Positions 12,065 to 28,300 of a stretch of 64,000 nt of DNA are shown here, in pieces. Source of the DNA: Caenorhabditis elegans (Eukaryota > Nematoda > Chromadorea > Rhabditida > Rhabditidae); the NCBI RefSeq assembly GCF_000002985.6, contig NC_003279.8, forward strand, positions 14,632,001-14,696,000, read 5' to 3'. The notes under the pieces are model-generated. The model saw only the letters and a list, made by a program, of their open reading frames with translations. It had not been told where the DNA came from and did no database searches. A program made the position numbers and the translations under genes. Positions within the stretch are counted from its first letter, which is position 1, and every line of letters begins with the position of its first letter.

Positions 12065-14553
12065 ATGCAGGTAATTGTTGGACATTCATCTACACGGCTT
12101 CCGGAAAACAATGAGAATGGTCACACTCACAAATGGACACTTTTTGTGAAGCCCGGAAATCGTGATTATGACGAGTTTCCTGACAATAAGCTCATCCAGA
12201 AAGTCAAATTCGAGATTCATGAGTCGTTTGCACAACCGGTTCGGTTTGTGACAAAACCTCCGTTTAAGGTGAGCATTTTTTGAGGAAAATATTTTTAAAA
12301 AATGCAATTTCTGCGTCTAAATGGAATAATTTCAGCAATTTTTGATTCAAAATCAATCATATTTAAAGTTGGAAGAAAAGCCTCTAGCACGGTCATATGT
12401 CGATTTACGAATTTCTAGTGTACTCCTCGAGGAGAAGAGGATTTTGACACGTGGCGTCAAAGTGTCCCATTTCAGTGTGATCTACCAAAAATGCGGGAAT
12501 TTAGACGCAGACTTCTCAACAGATGTTGTATGGCTAAGAGCGTGCTGACGTCACAATTTTCTATGCAAGAAATTCCCGCATTTTGTGTAGATCACACCAA
12601 AATGGGGCAGTTTGACACCACGTGTTTTGAACGATTTAAATTTTTATTAAACTTTCACATCGGCAATTTGTTTTTATTCATAGTGCCAAAATTGATGTCT
12701 ATACTGGAAAATGTACTAATTATCTCATTTTCAGTAGTGTTAGTTATGTTTTCCCAAAACCTATAAAACTTTCCCTCGGGGAGTACACCAGCTGCGTAAA
12801 TCTACACTTGTCTTAGTTATTCTTCCATTTTATGAGGACTAACGGTCCGGACGATTTTGAACGTATAGACCCAAAATGGGCTCAAATGAACGAATTTCGT
12901 AATGAAACTTCTAAAATAAAATTTCGAAAAAAATTACACTGATTTTAGCTGAAATCTCGAATTTCACCCAATTTTCTGTGTCGCAGCGATTCGAAGTTGA
13001 CTTTTTTGGAATTTTTATCATTCATTGCATATTTTAGAAGTTTATCTAAATTCAGTTCGTTGATTAAGGTACATTTAAAACCGAAAAAGAACCAAAAATC
13101 ATCGAAATTAGTTCCCTTTCGGTTTTAAATGTACCTTAATCAACGAAATTAATTTAGATAAACTACGAAAATATGCAATGAAAGATAAAAATTCCAAAAA
13201 AGTCAACTTCAGACTGCTGCGACACGGAAAAGTGACCAAAATTTGAGATTTTAGCTAAAATCAGTGTATATTTTTTAAAACTTTGAACCGCCATAAAAAA
13301 GTTTTGAGAAGTTTCATTACGAAATTATTTAATTTGAGATTCATTTTGGGTATATCACGTGGCGCCAGGCTGTCCCATTACAGTTTGACCTACAAAAAAT
13401 GCGGGAATTTTCGTCCAAAAAAATGTGACGTCAGCACGCACTTAACCATACGAAATCAGTTGAGAACTCTGCGATTTTTCGTAGATCAACGTAGATCAAG
13501 CCGAATTGAAACACTCTGACACCACGTGGTATGTACGTTCCTAATCGTCCGAACCGTTGGTTTTAAGCTTCGAAACCCCTACGAATATACTAAAAAATGC
13601 GTCGATTTGGCTTTTAGCAAAACGGTTTCTGCTTTAGATTTGCTAAATTTTCGACATCTTAAAAATTCTGAAGAATCTAAATCCCAATTATTTCCAGATA
13701 ACCGAAACGGGATTCGCCTCCTTCACAACGCTAGTCACAATTTTTTTGAATCTTCCAAACGAAAAGCCACGTACAATCCCATACGAATTAACCCTATTCA
13801 CCGGAGATCAAGATGTTCAATTAGAAACTCAAAAGCTAGTTGTTCAAAAGGATGTACCCCCGGCGTACCTGGAACTTATCAAGAAATACGCTAGAACTAA
13901 AAAACGAAAGGCTTCACTTATATCGAATGATGAAAAATCGCCTTCGAGGAAAATGCACAAAATTACTCCGGTGAAGGAAGAGGAATCATCTCAGAAAATG
14001 AGTAAATCGAAGGAAAAGGGAGTGCCAATTCCGAAAATTGATATAGAAATCGAGAAAGCCTCACCTAAAAAGGAGAAAAAGGAGAAGGTCAAGTCACCGG
14101 AAGAGTTAACGAGAAGATTGAATGAGTGCACGGATTCTCATGTTATTTATAAGTGAGGTTACACTACAAACTACAAATATTCAAAGCCCCTCAACCAAGC
14201 ATTACACGACGTGGAGACAGAAAGTCCCTTTGATCTTCGAAAAATGCGGGAGAAGAGACGCAGACATCTCATCTGATTTCGCATGGTTAAGAGAGAATTT
14301 TCCCGCATTTTTCGTAGATCAAACCGCAATGAGACAGTCTGACACCACGTGTTACACAAGTCTTTCAAAACATTATTTCAGAAAAAATCCGCTAAAAACA
14401 CGAATTTTCAGAGCCAGCGAATATCTACTCACTCTGCCGGACACCAAATTGTCACAAACTACACTAAAACTCTCATTTGATCTCTCCAGATGTGATAGCA
14501 CAACTCTAATGGATATCGGACGGATTTTGAAGGGAAAAAAGGCGAAAAAATAA
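12065..14553 (+). CDS. YEATS-domain protein, AF9/ENL (MLLT1/MLLT3) type
   Basis: YEATS proteins of this group read acylated lysines on histone H3 and act with elongation/DOT1L complexes in the nucleus. Exons 12065-12268, 13698-14152 and 14412-14553 give 266 aa. The YEATS domain covers about residues 1-110. The motif HESFAQP (52-58) carries the cage residues His, Ser and Phe, and the position of the AF9 cage Tyr is Phe in TGFASF (residue 74). A basic, Ser/Lys-rich middle (about 120-200) is followed by a C-terminal AHD-like segment (about 210-260; LKLSFDLSRCDSTTLMDIGR), the AF9/ENL partner-binding module. Exon 2 ends at AA|GTGAGG, just before an in-frame stop, so splicing is needed to reach the AHD. 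Both introns are filled with foldback elements. I recall this locus as Y105E8B.7. Confidence 0.9.
12345..12835. repeat. foldback element split by a CACGTGG MITE
   Basis: CACGGTCATATGTCGATTTA and ACTCCTCGAGGAG near 12389-12435 are the left half of a foldback whose right half (GAGTACACCAGCTGCGTAAA near 12781) lies about 150 bp beyond the MITE at 12441-12628. An intact relative is at 27070-27215. Confidence 0.55.
12441..12628. repeat. CACGTGG-end foldback MITE, copy 1
   Basis: The left arm ACACGTGGCGTCAAAGTGTC pairs with the right arm TTTGACACCACGTGT, and GATCTACCAAAAATGCGGGA pairs with TTCCCGCATTTTGTGTAGATC. Copies 2-4 are at 13354-13530, 14203-14354 and 62864-63098. Confidence 0.8.
12841..13560. 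repeat. foldback element with a nested CACGTGG MITE
   Basis: AACGGTCCGGACGATT at 12841 pairs with AATCGTCCGAACCGTT ending near 13558. The centre near 13095 has GGTACATTTAAAACCGAAA and its complement. The right arm is interrupted at about 13354-13530 by the MITE, which starts and ends with its own CACGTGG termini. Intron 1 of the YEATS gene. Confidence 0.7.
13354..13530. repeat. CACGTGG-end foldback MITE, copy 2
   Basis: Ends are ATCACGTGGCGCCAGG and GACACCACGTGGTAT. Internal GATCTAC/AAATGCGGGAATTTTCG blocks are paired. It is inserted in the right arm of the foldback 12841-13560. Confidence 0.75.
14203..14354. repeat. CACGTGG-end foldback MITE, copy 3
   Basis: Located in intron 2 (14153-14411) of the YEATS gene. 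It has TACACGACGTGGAGAC at one end, GACACCACGTGTTACAC at the other, and paired AAATGCGGGAGAA/TTTTCCCGCATTTTTCG inside. It also carries GAGACGCAGAC. Confidence 0.75.
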
Positions 14554-15792
14554 AAATAAAAAATTCTATTGGCTTGTTTTTTGCGAATAAAATTGTTTTT
14601 CTTATTGAATTATTGATTTTCGTGATTTTTTATCGTGAATTTAATGCTTAAAGAAGGAATCTCCTTGAAAAAAGGCTGAAAAATATAAAATTTAAATGAA
14701 ATTAAACGAAAAATCTGTTTTTGCAAGCCTGGCACACAGTTTTTGCAACTGCCGCATGGTTTTGCAGGCGCTGTATTTTTGTTATTTTTGTCCCGATTTT
14801 TGAGATTTTCCGTTGAAATTTTGAATTTTTAGTTGATTTTACAGATTTTCTCAGTCAAATTTAGCGACTTTATCGGTTTTTTCTGCAAAAACTCGTCAAA
14901 ATCTTCCCAATTCTTGCGAGAAAACGATGAAAAATCAAAGTTTTTGAGTTAAAATGATGAACATTCACGTTTTGTCAAAATTTCGGCCTTTTCAGTAATT
15001 TTTGAGCAATATTCATAAGGAATTCTGCTTTAAGTGTGGTTTTTCAACGCATTTCATACATTCAGCGAGAATTTTTGAATTCCTATGGTTATAACTCTAA
15101 AACGGGTCATTTGAGTGGTTTTCTAAATTATTTTTCACCAGAATTTCTGAAAAAAGCACATTTTTCCGGTTTACCATTGAAAATTTGGGTTTTTAGTAGA
15201 TTCTACAGATTTTTTAAGTCACATTTAGCGAATTTAACGGTTTTTCCGCGCTAAAAATTCGTCAAAATCTTCCCGAAACTTGCGAAAAAAGATGAAAAAT
15301 CGGATGTTTTGTCAAATTTGTGGCTTTTTAAGTAATTTTTGATCAATTTCCACGAGAAATTCTGTTTGAAGCGTGGTTTTTCAACGGATGTTTATATTTT
15401 CCATTAAAACAGGCCAATTTCTCACGAAAAATCGATTAAAAATCAATTTACGGGTCATTTTAAGTGGTTTTTTAGAATTATTTTTCAACAGAATGATTAT
15501 CAATATTTTTTTGGTCATTGTTATGACGAGTTCTAATTTTCCACCACGTTCCACTACATACACAGCCCCCACCCCACCCCACTCAAGAGAACGGCCAGAT
15601 ACTTTGGTCTTGACACGAAAAAGCCGGAGAGACGCAGACAGCTTGAAAATCAATACAACGACGCGTCGCGGCCACAAGAAGTCCTCGCGTGTGAACACCG
15701 AACACTAATTTCCTATTCTTTTTTCTTTATTTTAGAAATTAAAAAATCTAAAAATTAAAAATTTGAAATTCCTCATTTTAGAATTAAATCGA
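14554..15792. repeat. intergenic region with a direct repeat of about 340 bp
   Basis: Downstream of the YEATS gene, about 14800-15130 and 15170-15480 are diverged tandem copies. Shared blocks include ATTCGTCAAAATCTTCCC, AAAAGATGAAAAATC and GTGGTTTTTCAACG. The part 15520-15780 is GC-richer and ends in TTTTAG before bath-40, so it is the likely bath-40 promoter/outron. A 61-codon open frame (15523-15708) is not supported as a gene. Confidence 0.6.
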
Positions 15793-16760
15793 ATGTCTGA
15801 CCGCCACTTGTACGGATCGGATCACAGCTATCTCAGCTCAAAACCGTCATGCTCGAGCTGTCGGCGACAATCCTCGACATCACAGAAGAATGAGTGTATG
15901 ACGAATCCCGGCTCAATCGTGCTCACACAAAGATGGACGGTCTGTAATTTCGAGAGCCTGCTCAAGCTCAGTAGACCCGGAAGTTGCCTGAGAAGCACAG
16001 TTTTTAAGTGAGTTTGAACACGGCGGCGGAAATTCAGGAAATTCAAATAAATTTTCTATATTTTCCATATTTTCAGAGACGACGCGGTGCCAGATGCTTG
16101 CTGGCAATTATGCCTCTACCCAGGAGGAAAACGAGAGGAAAACGCCAACAACGTCTCGCTATTCCTGAAAATGTCTGCAACATCGCCATCGAAAGAGGTC
16201 GTTTTGAAAGCAGAATACAGATTCTATTTCCTCGATGACAATGATGAGCCAAAGTTCAGTAATGTTAATGTTGGAGAATTCCACGCAAAACCGCCAAAAG
16301 GAGGTCATTCTTGGGGTCTTCGGAATATCCCAACTCAAAAAGTGCAGAATAGTATCCGTCAGGACAAATCGCTGGTGATCTCGTGTCATATTGAGCTGAT
16401 TCCTGATGCTTCAAAGGTTCCGTGCAAACGAGTTCCAATTACACCGTCCATAGAGATGCCATTCGCTCAGATACCGAGAGCACATGTGGAAAGTGGTAAG
16501 CTTAAGCTTGCTATAGCTTCACACTGCAACTTTTTTCGAACGAGGGACGAGAAAAAATGCGAAAAATCGGCGCTTGCACATTTCTTTTATTTTTCACCGA
16601 TTTTTCCCGTTTTTTCTTATTAAAACTGATAAGTAAATATTTTTTGCAGATGCTAAAATAATTTACAAGTGAAAAATTAGGTATTCAGTCGGCAAGTAGC
16701 AGTGAAAGTGGTCAATGTTATATGATGGATTATGGGAATACAAAATCCTTTTTCTAAACA

Positions 16761-16814
<54 letters not shown>

Positions 16815-19021
16815 GGAACAATAAATCATGAGAATGCGTACTTGGTGCATTTTATTTGACGCGCGATATCTCTTAGCGAAAACTACGATAAGAACTCAAA
16901 TAATTATTGCTATTTAAGTTCTTGCTGTAGTTTTCGCTAAGAGATATCGCGCGTCAGATAAAATGCTCCACGTACGCATTCTCATGATTTATTGTTCCTG
17001 TAATATACGCAGCTTACTAGGAAATTGTCAGAAGGTGCCCATCGGATTTGCATATGAAACCTATGCCATTCGATAGCCCATGTTTTAAAACGGTTACTCG
17101 TAATTTTTTAGCTGCGAATCTCCAGAACCAAGCTCACGGCGAGCTCTCAATGATCCTAAAATAGCACTGTAACGAAGCATTGTAACGATCTAAAGAAGCA
17201 ATTTTCCTAATTAACTGCGGTAGCTCATATCTTCGTTTTCAATTACGAACTTGTTCTTTGCAAAAAGATCAACAACTTATTAGTTGATGACTTTTCTGTG
17301 AAAAACGTATCCACCGAGATATGAGCTACCGAAGTGAATTAGAAAAATGGCATTTCAATGCTTTGTTACAGTGCTATTTTCAGGATCTTTGAGAGCTCGC
17401 CGTGAGCTTGGTTCTGGAGATTCGCAACTAAAAATTCACGAGTAACCTTTTTAAAACATGGGCTATCGAATGACATAGGTTTCACATGCAAGTCCAATGG
17501 GCACCTTCTGACGGTTCCCTAGTTAGATGGTTAAACTATCTGATTTTCATAACGAGAGTGCTGAAAAAGTTTATAAATTTTCAAAATTCAACATTTTGTA
17601 CGAAAATCTTTACTTTTTCACCAAAAAAAGTGTTGAATTTTGAAAATCTCAAAACTTTTTCAGACGTCTCATTATGGAAATCAGGTACTTTCAGCATCTA
17701 AGCAGCATATGTATCATGTTTGGAAAAAAGTTTGGGTTTATTATATTTATTCCCGTAATCCATCATATTGCATTGACCACTTTCACCGCTACTTGCCGAC
17801 TGATAACATAATTTTTTCACTTGGAAATTATTTTAGCATCTGCAAAAAATATGTATTTATCAGTTTTCATAAGAAAAAACGGGAAAAAAATCGGTGAAAA
17901 ATAAAAGAAAACACGCGGAAAGCAAAAGCATGGCCTAGAAACCGCATTGCCTCGTCCCTCGTGAGGAAAAAGTTGCAGTGAGCTTCACAAAACTCGAAAA
18001 AAAAATTTAAAATCTAATCAGTGAATTTTCAGAACTGGAAATGCTTGCCAGCGGCGACGGAACAGACATGACAATCGTGGCGGGACCACTTGACGGAGAA
18101 CGTGAACAGTTTCGTGTACACGCGTACAAGCTTCGCGCGCACTCTGACGTCTTCCAGATGATGCTCAGCCATACGGAGATGCGTGAGAATCAGGAGAAAC
18201 GAATCGAGATTTTGGATTTCTCGCCGACATCTGTCCGAGCGATGGTTGAATTCATATACGCTGGAGTCATCAAATCGGATATCGACGTTTATCAGGCGGT
18301 CGATGTGATGCAAATCGCCGAAAAATATCAGATTTTGGCGCTGAAAATGACCTGTGAGCAGCATTTGTTGGACCGGCTCAATGTGAATAATGTGCTCGAG
18401 TGTATTACACATGCGGAACGATATAATACTGATGTTTTGTATGATGCTTGCGTTGATTTTGTAAGTTTTAAACGGAAAACTCCCAAAATTTGCTTATTTC
18501 TTGTTGGTTGAGGCTTACACTACAAACTACCTTTTTTCAGCCTCACCAAACTTGTAATTCGCAATGTTGGTTGAGGCTTAGACTACAAACTACAATGTTT
18601 TAGCCTAACAATACTTCGAAATTCCATGGTTGAGGCTAATCGAATTGTAGTTTGTAGTCTCTCAGCCTCACCCAAATGCTTATAAAACACAGTTGGTAGA
18701 GGCTTACACTACAAACTACAGTCTATTCTAGCCTCAACCATTATTGTGAAATGCTTTTTTTCTGATCTGATTTTCCAGCTGAAAATGGAGAAAAATTGAC
18801 ATTTTGACAGAAAAATAGGCTCAAACTACTAACTACAACGATTTTGTTCCATTTAATAATTAAAATATTTCCAGGCAATCCACAATCGTCAACATGTAAT
18901 GGCTCTGACGTCATGGCGCAACTTCATCAGCGATGAGCCGGTTTTGGCGAGCAACTTGCTGGAAAAGATGGTGAAATCGAACGATAACTCGTCACCGCCG
19001 GTCAAGAAACCTCGTGTTTAG
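15793..19021 (+). CDS. bath-40: MATH-BTB (SPOP-like) substrate adaptor
   Basis: MATH-BTB proteins bind substrates through MATH and cullin-3 through BTB, so the likely role is substrate choice for a CUL-3 ubiquitin ligase. Exons 15793-16007, 16077-16495, 18033-18460 and 18875-19021 give 402 aa. A Ser/Cys-rich head (1-43) precedes the MATH domain (about 45-190; RWTVCNF, CWQLCLYPGG, GHSWGLRNI). The BTB domain (about 215-325) includes FRVHAYKLRAHSDVFQMML and FIYAG. A BACK-like tail follows, and the protein ends in KKPRV, a short basic stretch that could be a nuclear signal as in human SPOP. The domain order matches SPOP. Intron 2 (16496-18032) holds a three-part nested transposon. The paralogue number is from memory and less certain than the family. 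Confidence 0.9.
16763..16811. repeat. AT dinucleotide microsatellite
   Basis: An uninterrupted run of AT units next to the foldback at 16814, inside bath-40 intron 2. Confidence 0.95.
16814..16999. repeat. 186-bp foldback, GAGAATGCGTA family
   Basis: GGAACAATAAATCATGAGAA pairs with TTCTCATGATTTATTGTTCC, and TCTCTTAGCGAAAACTAC pairs with GTAGTTTTCGCTAAGAGA. The element at 29999-30396 shares GAGAATGCGTA and the CGAAAACTAC block and belongs to the same broad family. Confidence 0.85.
17018..17523. repeat. 506-bp foldback element
   Basis: GTCAGAAGGTGCCCAT on the left pairs with TGGGCACCTTCTGAC on the right, and AGAACCAAGCTCACGGCGAG pairs with CTCGCCGTGAGCTTGGTTCT. The arms continue to a centre near 17275. 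Confidence 0.85.
18500..18760. repeat. TACAAACTACAA hairpin repeats in bath-40 intron 3
   Basis: At least three units in the intron 18461-18874 have GGTTGAGGCTTA, ACTACAAACTAC and a matching AGCCTCAACC or AGCCTCACC downstream. Confidence 0.8.
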
Positions 19022-20115
19022 CAGCTAATTCTTTTTCAAAATCCGCTCTTTTTCATAGATACTTTCTAGTCATACTTCTCTCTCCTCTAAATCCCCCAAT
19101 TCTGAACTCTTTCTCGAAAAATTCGCTGTGATTTTCTCACTCTCATTCTCCGTCGTCGTCTCTCATTCGTTTTATCCACCTCTTAAACCATTTTTTCAAT
19201 TTTGCAACCGCCTCAACAATTTGTGTGTGTGTTTCGCCTTTTTTGCATATACCGCTTCATCGGCGACAGTTCCCCCTCACAAATCCCCCCCCCCCCCGGT
19301 GATATGTTTTCCATTATTTCAACCGCCCTCACCACAGATTCACCCTTTTTCACCGGCTTCTCCTCTGTACCTTTTTTCCGTTCACCACCAGCGCGCGTTC
19401 ATTTATTTCCTATCGTATGCCATCGATTTTTGTGTATATGAAGCTCTTCGATTTGGTTTTTTTTTGGGTTTTTTCGAACGAATTTGGATGGTTAAATTCA
19501 GGAATTTCTACATGAAAAAAATAGAAAAGAATTGAGAGAGTCTACGATGAATTCGCAAGCCTGGCACGGTTTTGTGGGCGGGGCGTCAAACTAGATTTTC
19601 GTTGGAAAAGTGCAATTTCCTTTATTTTTTGTGACTTATTTTGTTGAAAAATATTCAAATATAATTAACAACTCCTATTTGTAGAAAAAATCCAAAAATT
19701 CGCTGAAAATTCGCCGAAAATGCAAAAATTTCAGCGTTCACCAAAAATCCGTTGCAAGCCTGGCACACTTTTGTGGGCGGGGCTTAGCCAATTCTGTTTT
19801 TCCTTTTTCTTTCGAGGATTTTTCATGTTTTCAGCTCATTTTTCGAAGTTTTTCATCATTTTTTATGGTTAATTAATTGAATTTCAGTAAAAATTAACAA
19901 TTTTAATGTTAAATTCGGTCTGAAAAATCGGAAAACTGGAAAATTTAGGCTAAACATGGATTTTTCGTGAATTTCGCAATTTTTAAGTGGTTTTCCAGTG
20001 GACTCCTAATTTAAATTGATTTATTAACACAATATTATCGATAAAAATTGTTTTTCCGCTTTATTTTTTCCTAATTTGTAAATTTTAATTCAAGTTTTCA
20101 AAATCTATATTCCAG
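19022..20115. other. bath-40 3' region and riok-2 upstream region
   Basis: No gene is supported here. The first half is C/T-rich (19070-19420) and includes a 13-base C run at 19285-19297. Two copies of GCAAGCCTGGCAC followed by TTTTGTGGGCGGGGC lie near 19555 and 19755. The last base before the riok-2 ATG is the G of a TATTCCAG acceptor. Confidence 0.6.
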
Positions 20116-25070
<4,955 letters not shown>

Positions 25071-25395
25071 TGATTTAATAATTGTTCTCGTTTTTCCCGG
25101 AAAATTCGTTTTTTCTATTCTTTTTCACCTGTTATTATTACCATTGTTATATGTTTTTTGTTCTGTTAACTTCTCCCCTTCAATATAAACGAAATGATGC
25201 GTTTTTTTTCGATTAAAATGCAACATTTATCGTTGACACGTTCGTAACTTTCATCGTCGCGCCGTCTATTTCAACTGATAAGATAATCTGATCAATCTTC
25301 TTTTTTTTTTTGATTGATAAGATAATATTGTCTCTTTTAAATAACCATTCACACACTTTTCTTTTTTTCAGAAAAATAGTTCTTCATTTTCGAAA
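25071..25395 (+). promoter_or_regulatory. riok-2 / hprt-1 intercistronic region
   Basis: Only 325 bp separate the riok-2 stop from the hprt-1 ATG. The interval ends with a pyrimidine-rich TTTTCTTTTTTTCAG acceptor (to 25371) and a 24-base leader. This spacing is compatible with operon processing and SL2 trans-splicing, but also with a short independent promoter. AATATAAACG near 25181 may serve as the riok-2 polyadenylation signal. Confidence 0.5.
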
Positions 25396-28300
25396 ATGGC
25401 TCCAACTCGTGCTGTCATTCCTGATGATTTTGAGGTTTGTGTGATTCAGATTTTTGAATTTTGAATTAAAATTTTCACGATTTCGAGAAAAATATCCACA
25501 TTTAGCAGCTAGAAACAAAAAAATTCAAGAAAAGTGCTTAAATTTTCATTAAATTTGAATTTAAACAGTTTTTTTAGTTTTTGGTGAGGCTCCTAGGCTA
25601 CAAACTACAACGATGTTTTAGCCTCGCCAAAGTTGGTTGAGGCTAGGAAACATTGTAGTTTGTGGTCTGACGCCTCAACCAACTTTTCCAGAAATTTTTT
25701 CAAACAATTTTGATTCAGGATTTTTAAAAAATTTCGAATGAAAATTGCCAAATGTGCATGAAATTTCCAAGCTTTAGTAGCTGAAAACAAAAAAAAAATC
25801 AAAAAATTTTAATTTAAACAGGTTTTTTTTTAGTTTTTGGTGAGGCTCCTAGGCTACAAACTACGACGAGTTTTAGCCTCACCAAAGTTGGTTGAGGCTA
25901 GGAAACATTGTAGTTTGTAGTGTGACACCGCAACAAACGGTGGTTCCATCAATTTTTGTGATTCAGATTTTTGAATTTCGAATGAAAATTGCCACGATTT
26001 CGAGAGCAATTTTCACATTTAGCAGCTGGAAACGAAAAAAAATCCAAGAAACAGGCTTAAAATTCTATAAAATTTGAATTTAAACAGTTTTTTAGTTTTT
26101 TGTGAGGTTCTCAGACTACAAACTACAATGATGTTCAGCCTCACCAAAGTTGGTTGAGGCTGGGAAACATTGTAGTTTGTGATCTGACGCCTCAACCAAC
26201 TTTTCACTTTTCCAGCAATTTTTTGATTCAGATTTTTGAATTTTAACTGAAATAAAAAAACTGCAGGAAGTTTATAATTTAGCAGCTGGAGACAAAAAAA
26301 AAATTCAAGAAAAATGCTTAAATATCCATAAATTTTGAATTTTCGCTAATTTAAGTTTTTTTGGTGAGGCTCTCAGGCTACAAACTACAAGAGTTTTCAG
26401 CTTCATCAAAGTTAGTTGAGGCTAGAAAAAGTTGTAGTTTGTAGTGTGAACCAAAAATTGACCGAAAACGTGATTTTCAGTTAATTTTTGACATTTTTTT
26501 TAACAAAAAATTCTCGATTTCTATCCATTTCAGCTAAAAACTCACAATTTTGCAACCGTTTCTCCTCATATCAGCAGAAATTCATTAAAAATTACGTTTT
26601 TTTTTCCAAAATTTTGCCCAGAAAAACTAGTTTTCAACAATTAAAAAGAACAATATTATCCATATTTTTGTTCTAAAATAGTTAAAATCTGCAATCTTCA
26701 GTCAAAAATTTTCAACTTTTTCAAGTATTTTGTGAAATTTCGAACATTTTCAACATGGTTGAGGCTAGAAAGATTTGTAGTTTGTAGTCTAATTGATTTT
26801 TGGGCTAAAAATGTGCAATTTCATTTATTTTTAAACGTCGTTTCTTGCAAAATTATGGCGAAATTGTAAAATTTTAAATTAATATTTAATTTTTGCAGCT
26901 CCCAGTCGACGCATTCGACATTCCAATCTGCTATGACGGTGATTTATCCGGTGTCGTGATTCCGGAAGGTCTTGTTAGAGATCGTGTTCGTCGTCTGGCT
27001 AAAGGTAAAAACAGTTAAAATTTAAAAATTTCTCTCTAATAGCCCTACAACGGACTTCTAGCTCCCTCAAATTTGAAAATGGAAGAGATGGAAACCTCTT
27101 CCACGGCCATGTGTCGATTTACGTGACAATTGTAAAATCGTCTTCTCCTCCTCGAAGAGTACACGAGGGCTGCGTAAATCGACACACAGGGCCGTGGAAG
27201 AGGATTCCAGCTCTTCCATTTTCAAGTATAAGGGAGCTTGGATTGAAGGATTTCAAAAAATACAGAAAAATTTCAAATTTTCCTCTAAAAAAGTGTCAAC
27301 GGAATTTTTTCGATTTTCCGAAATTTCGAATTATTTTTCGATTTTTCTAAAATTACCTTGAAATTTTGTGTTCTAATTGTTCTTTTTAGAAGACATTTTT
27401 AATTTTTCTCATGTTTTTTAACAATATAAACAAAATTAGATTAGAAAATCGAATTTTATGATTAATTTTTTTTTTCGATTTTTCGATTTTTGTTCAGATT
27501 TTTCGGAAACTAAAAAAATTTTCCTATTTTAGAAGTTTTTTTTACGGAAAATCCGAAAATGGACAATTTTTCGTTGATACATTTTTTTTTGAAGAAATTG
27601 AAGAAATGCGATGACGGAAAAGTTTCGAATAAAAACAATTATTTTCAGAAACAAGACTTTCTGCTTCAATATTATTTCTTTAATTTCTTTAAAAATTTTT
27701 CTTCTAAAAACTGCCAAAATTTTTTTTTTTTTTTTGAAAAAACTTCTAAAAATTTTCGATTTTTATATTTGCTGGAAAATTGATCAGAAAATTCTATTTT
27801 TTTTTTTTCTAATTTTGTTTATATTGAAGAAAAAAAACCTAGTCATCAAACTTTTAAGCTAATTTTAGAAAAATCTGAAAAAATTAGAAATACCGGAAAA
27901 TTTTCGTTTTTCGATTTACACTGTAACTTTTTCCTCACGAGGGACGAGGAAAAGTGGTTTCTAGGCCATGGCCGAGGGGCCGATAAGTTTCAGCGGCCAT
28001 TTATCTTGCTTTGTTTTCCGCCTGTTTTCTTTCGTTTTTCATCGATTTTTTTCGTTTTTTCTTATTAAAACTGATAAATAAATACTTTTTGCAGATGCTA
28101 AAACAAATTCCAAGTAAAAAAATTATGTATTCAGTGGGCAAGCAGCGGTGAAAGTGGTCAATGTAAAATGATGGATTACGGAAATACAAAACCTAAACTT
28201 TTTCTGAAACATGATACATATGATGCTTAAATGCTGAGACTACCTGATTTTCATAACGAGACCGCTGAAAAAGTTTTGAGGTTTCCAAAATTCAACTTTT

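Larger units (their letters stand above)
16522..17980. mobile_element. CACTGCAAC-end foldback element, interrupted by insertions
   Basis: The ends are CACTGCAACTTTTT and AAAAAGTTGCAGTG, flanked by the direct repeat AGCTTCA. Intact relatives of about 790 bp are at 22569-23360 and 27919-28711. Here the element is split: after the stretch ending near 16760 come an AT microsatellite (16763-16811), a foldback (16814-16999) and another foldback (17018-17523). The original sequence then resumes to the right end. Confidence 0.8.

Noticed and set aside
15523..15708. 61-codon frame upstream of bath-40
   Set aside because: There is no recognisable protein, no donor site at its end, and a trans-splice acceptor lies between it and the bath-40 ATG. 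It is more likely promoter or outron.
19128..19535. 135-codon frame downstream of bath-40
   Set aside because: Low-complexity Ser/Pro/Phe sequence from a C/T-rich stretch that includes the C13 run. No structure supports a gene.
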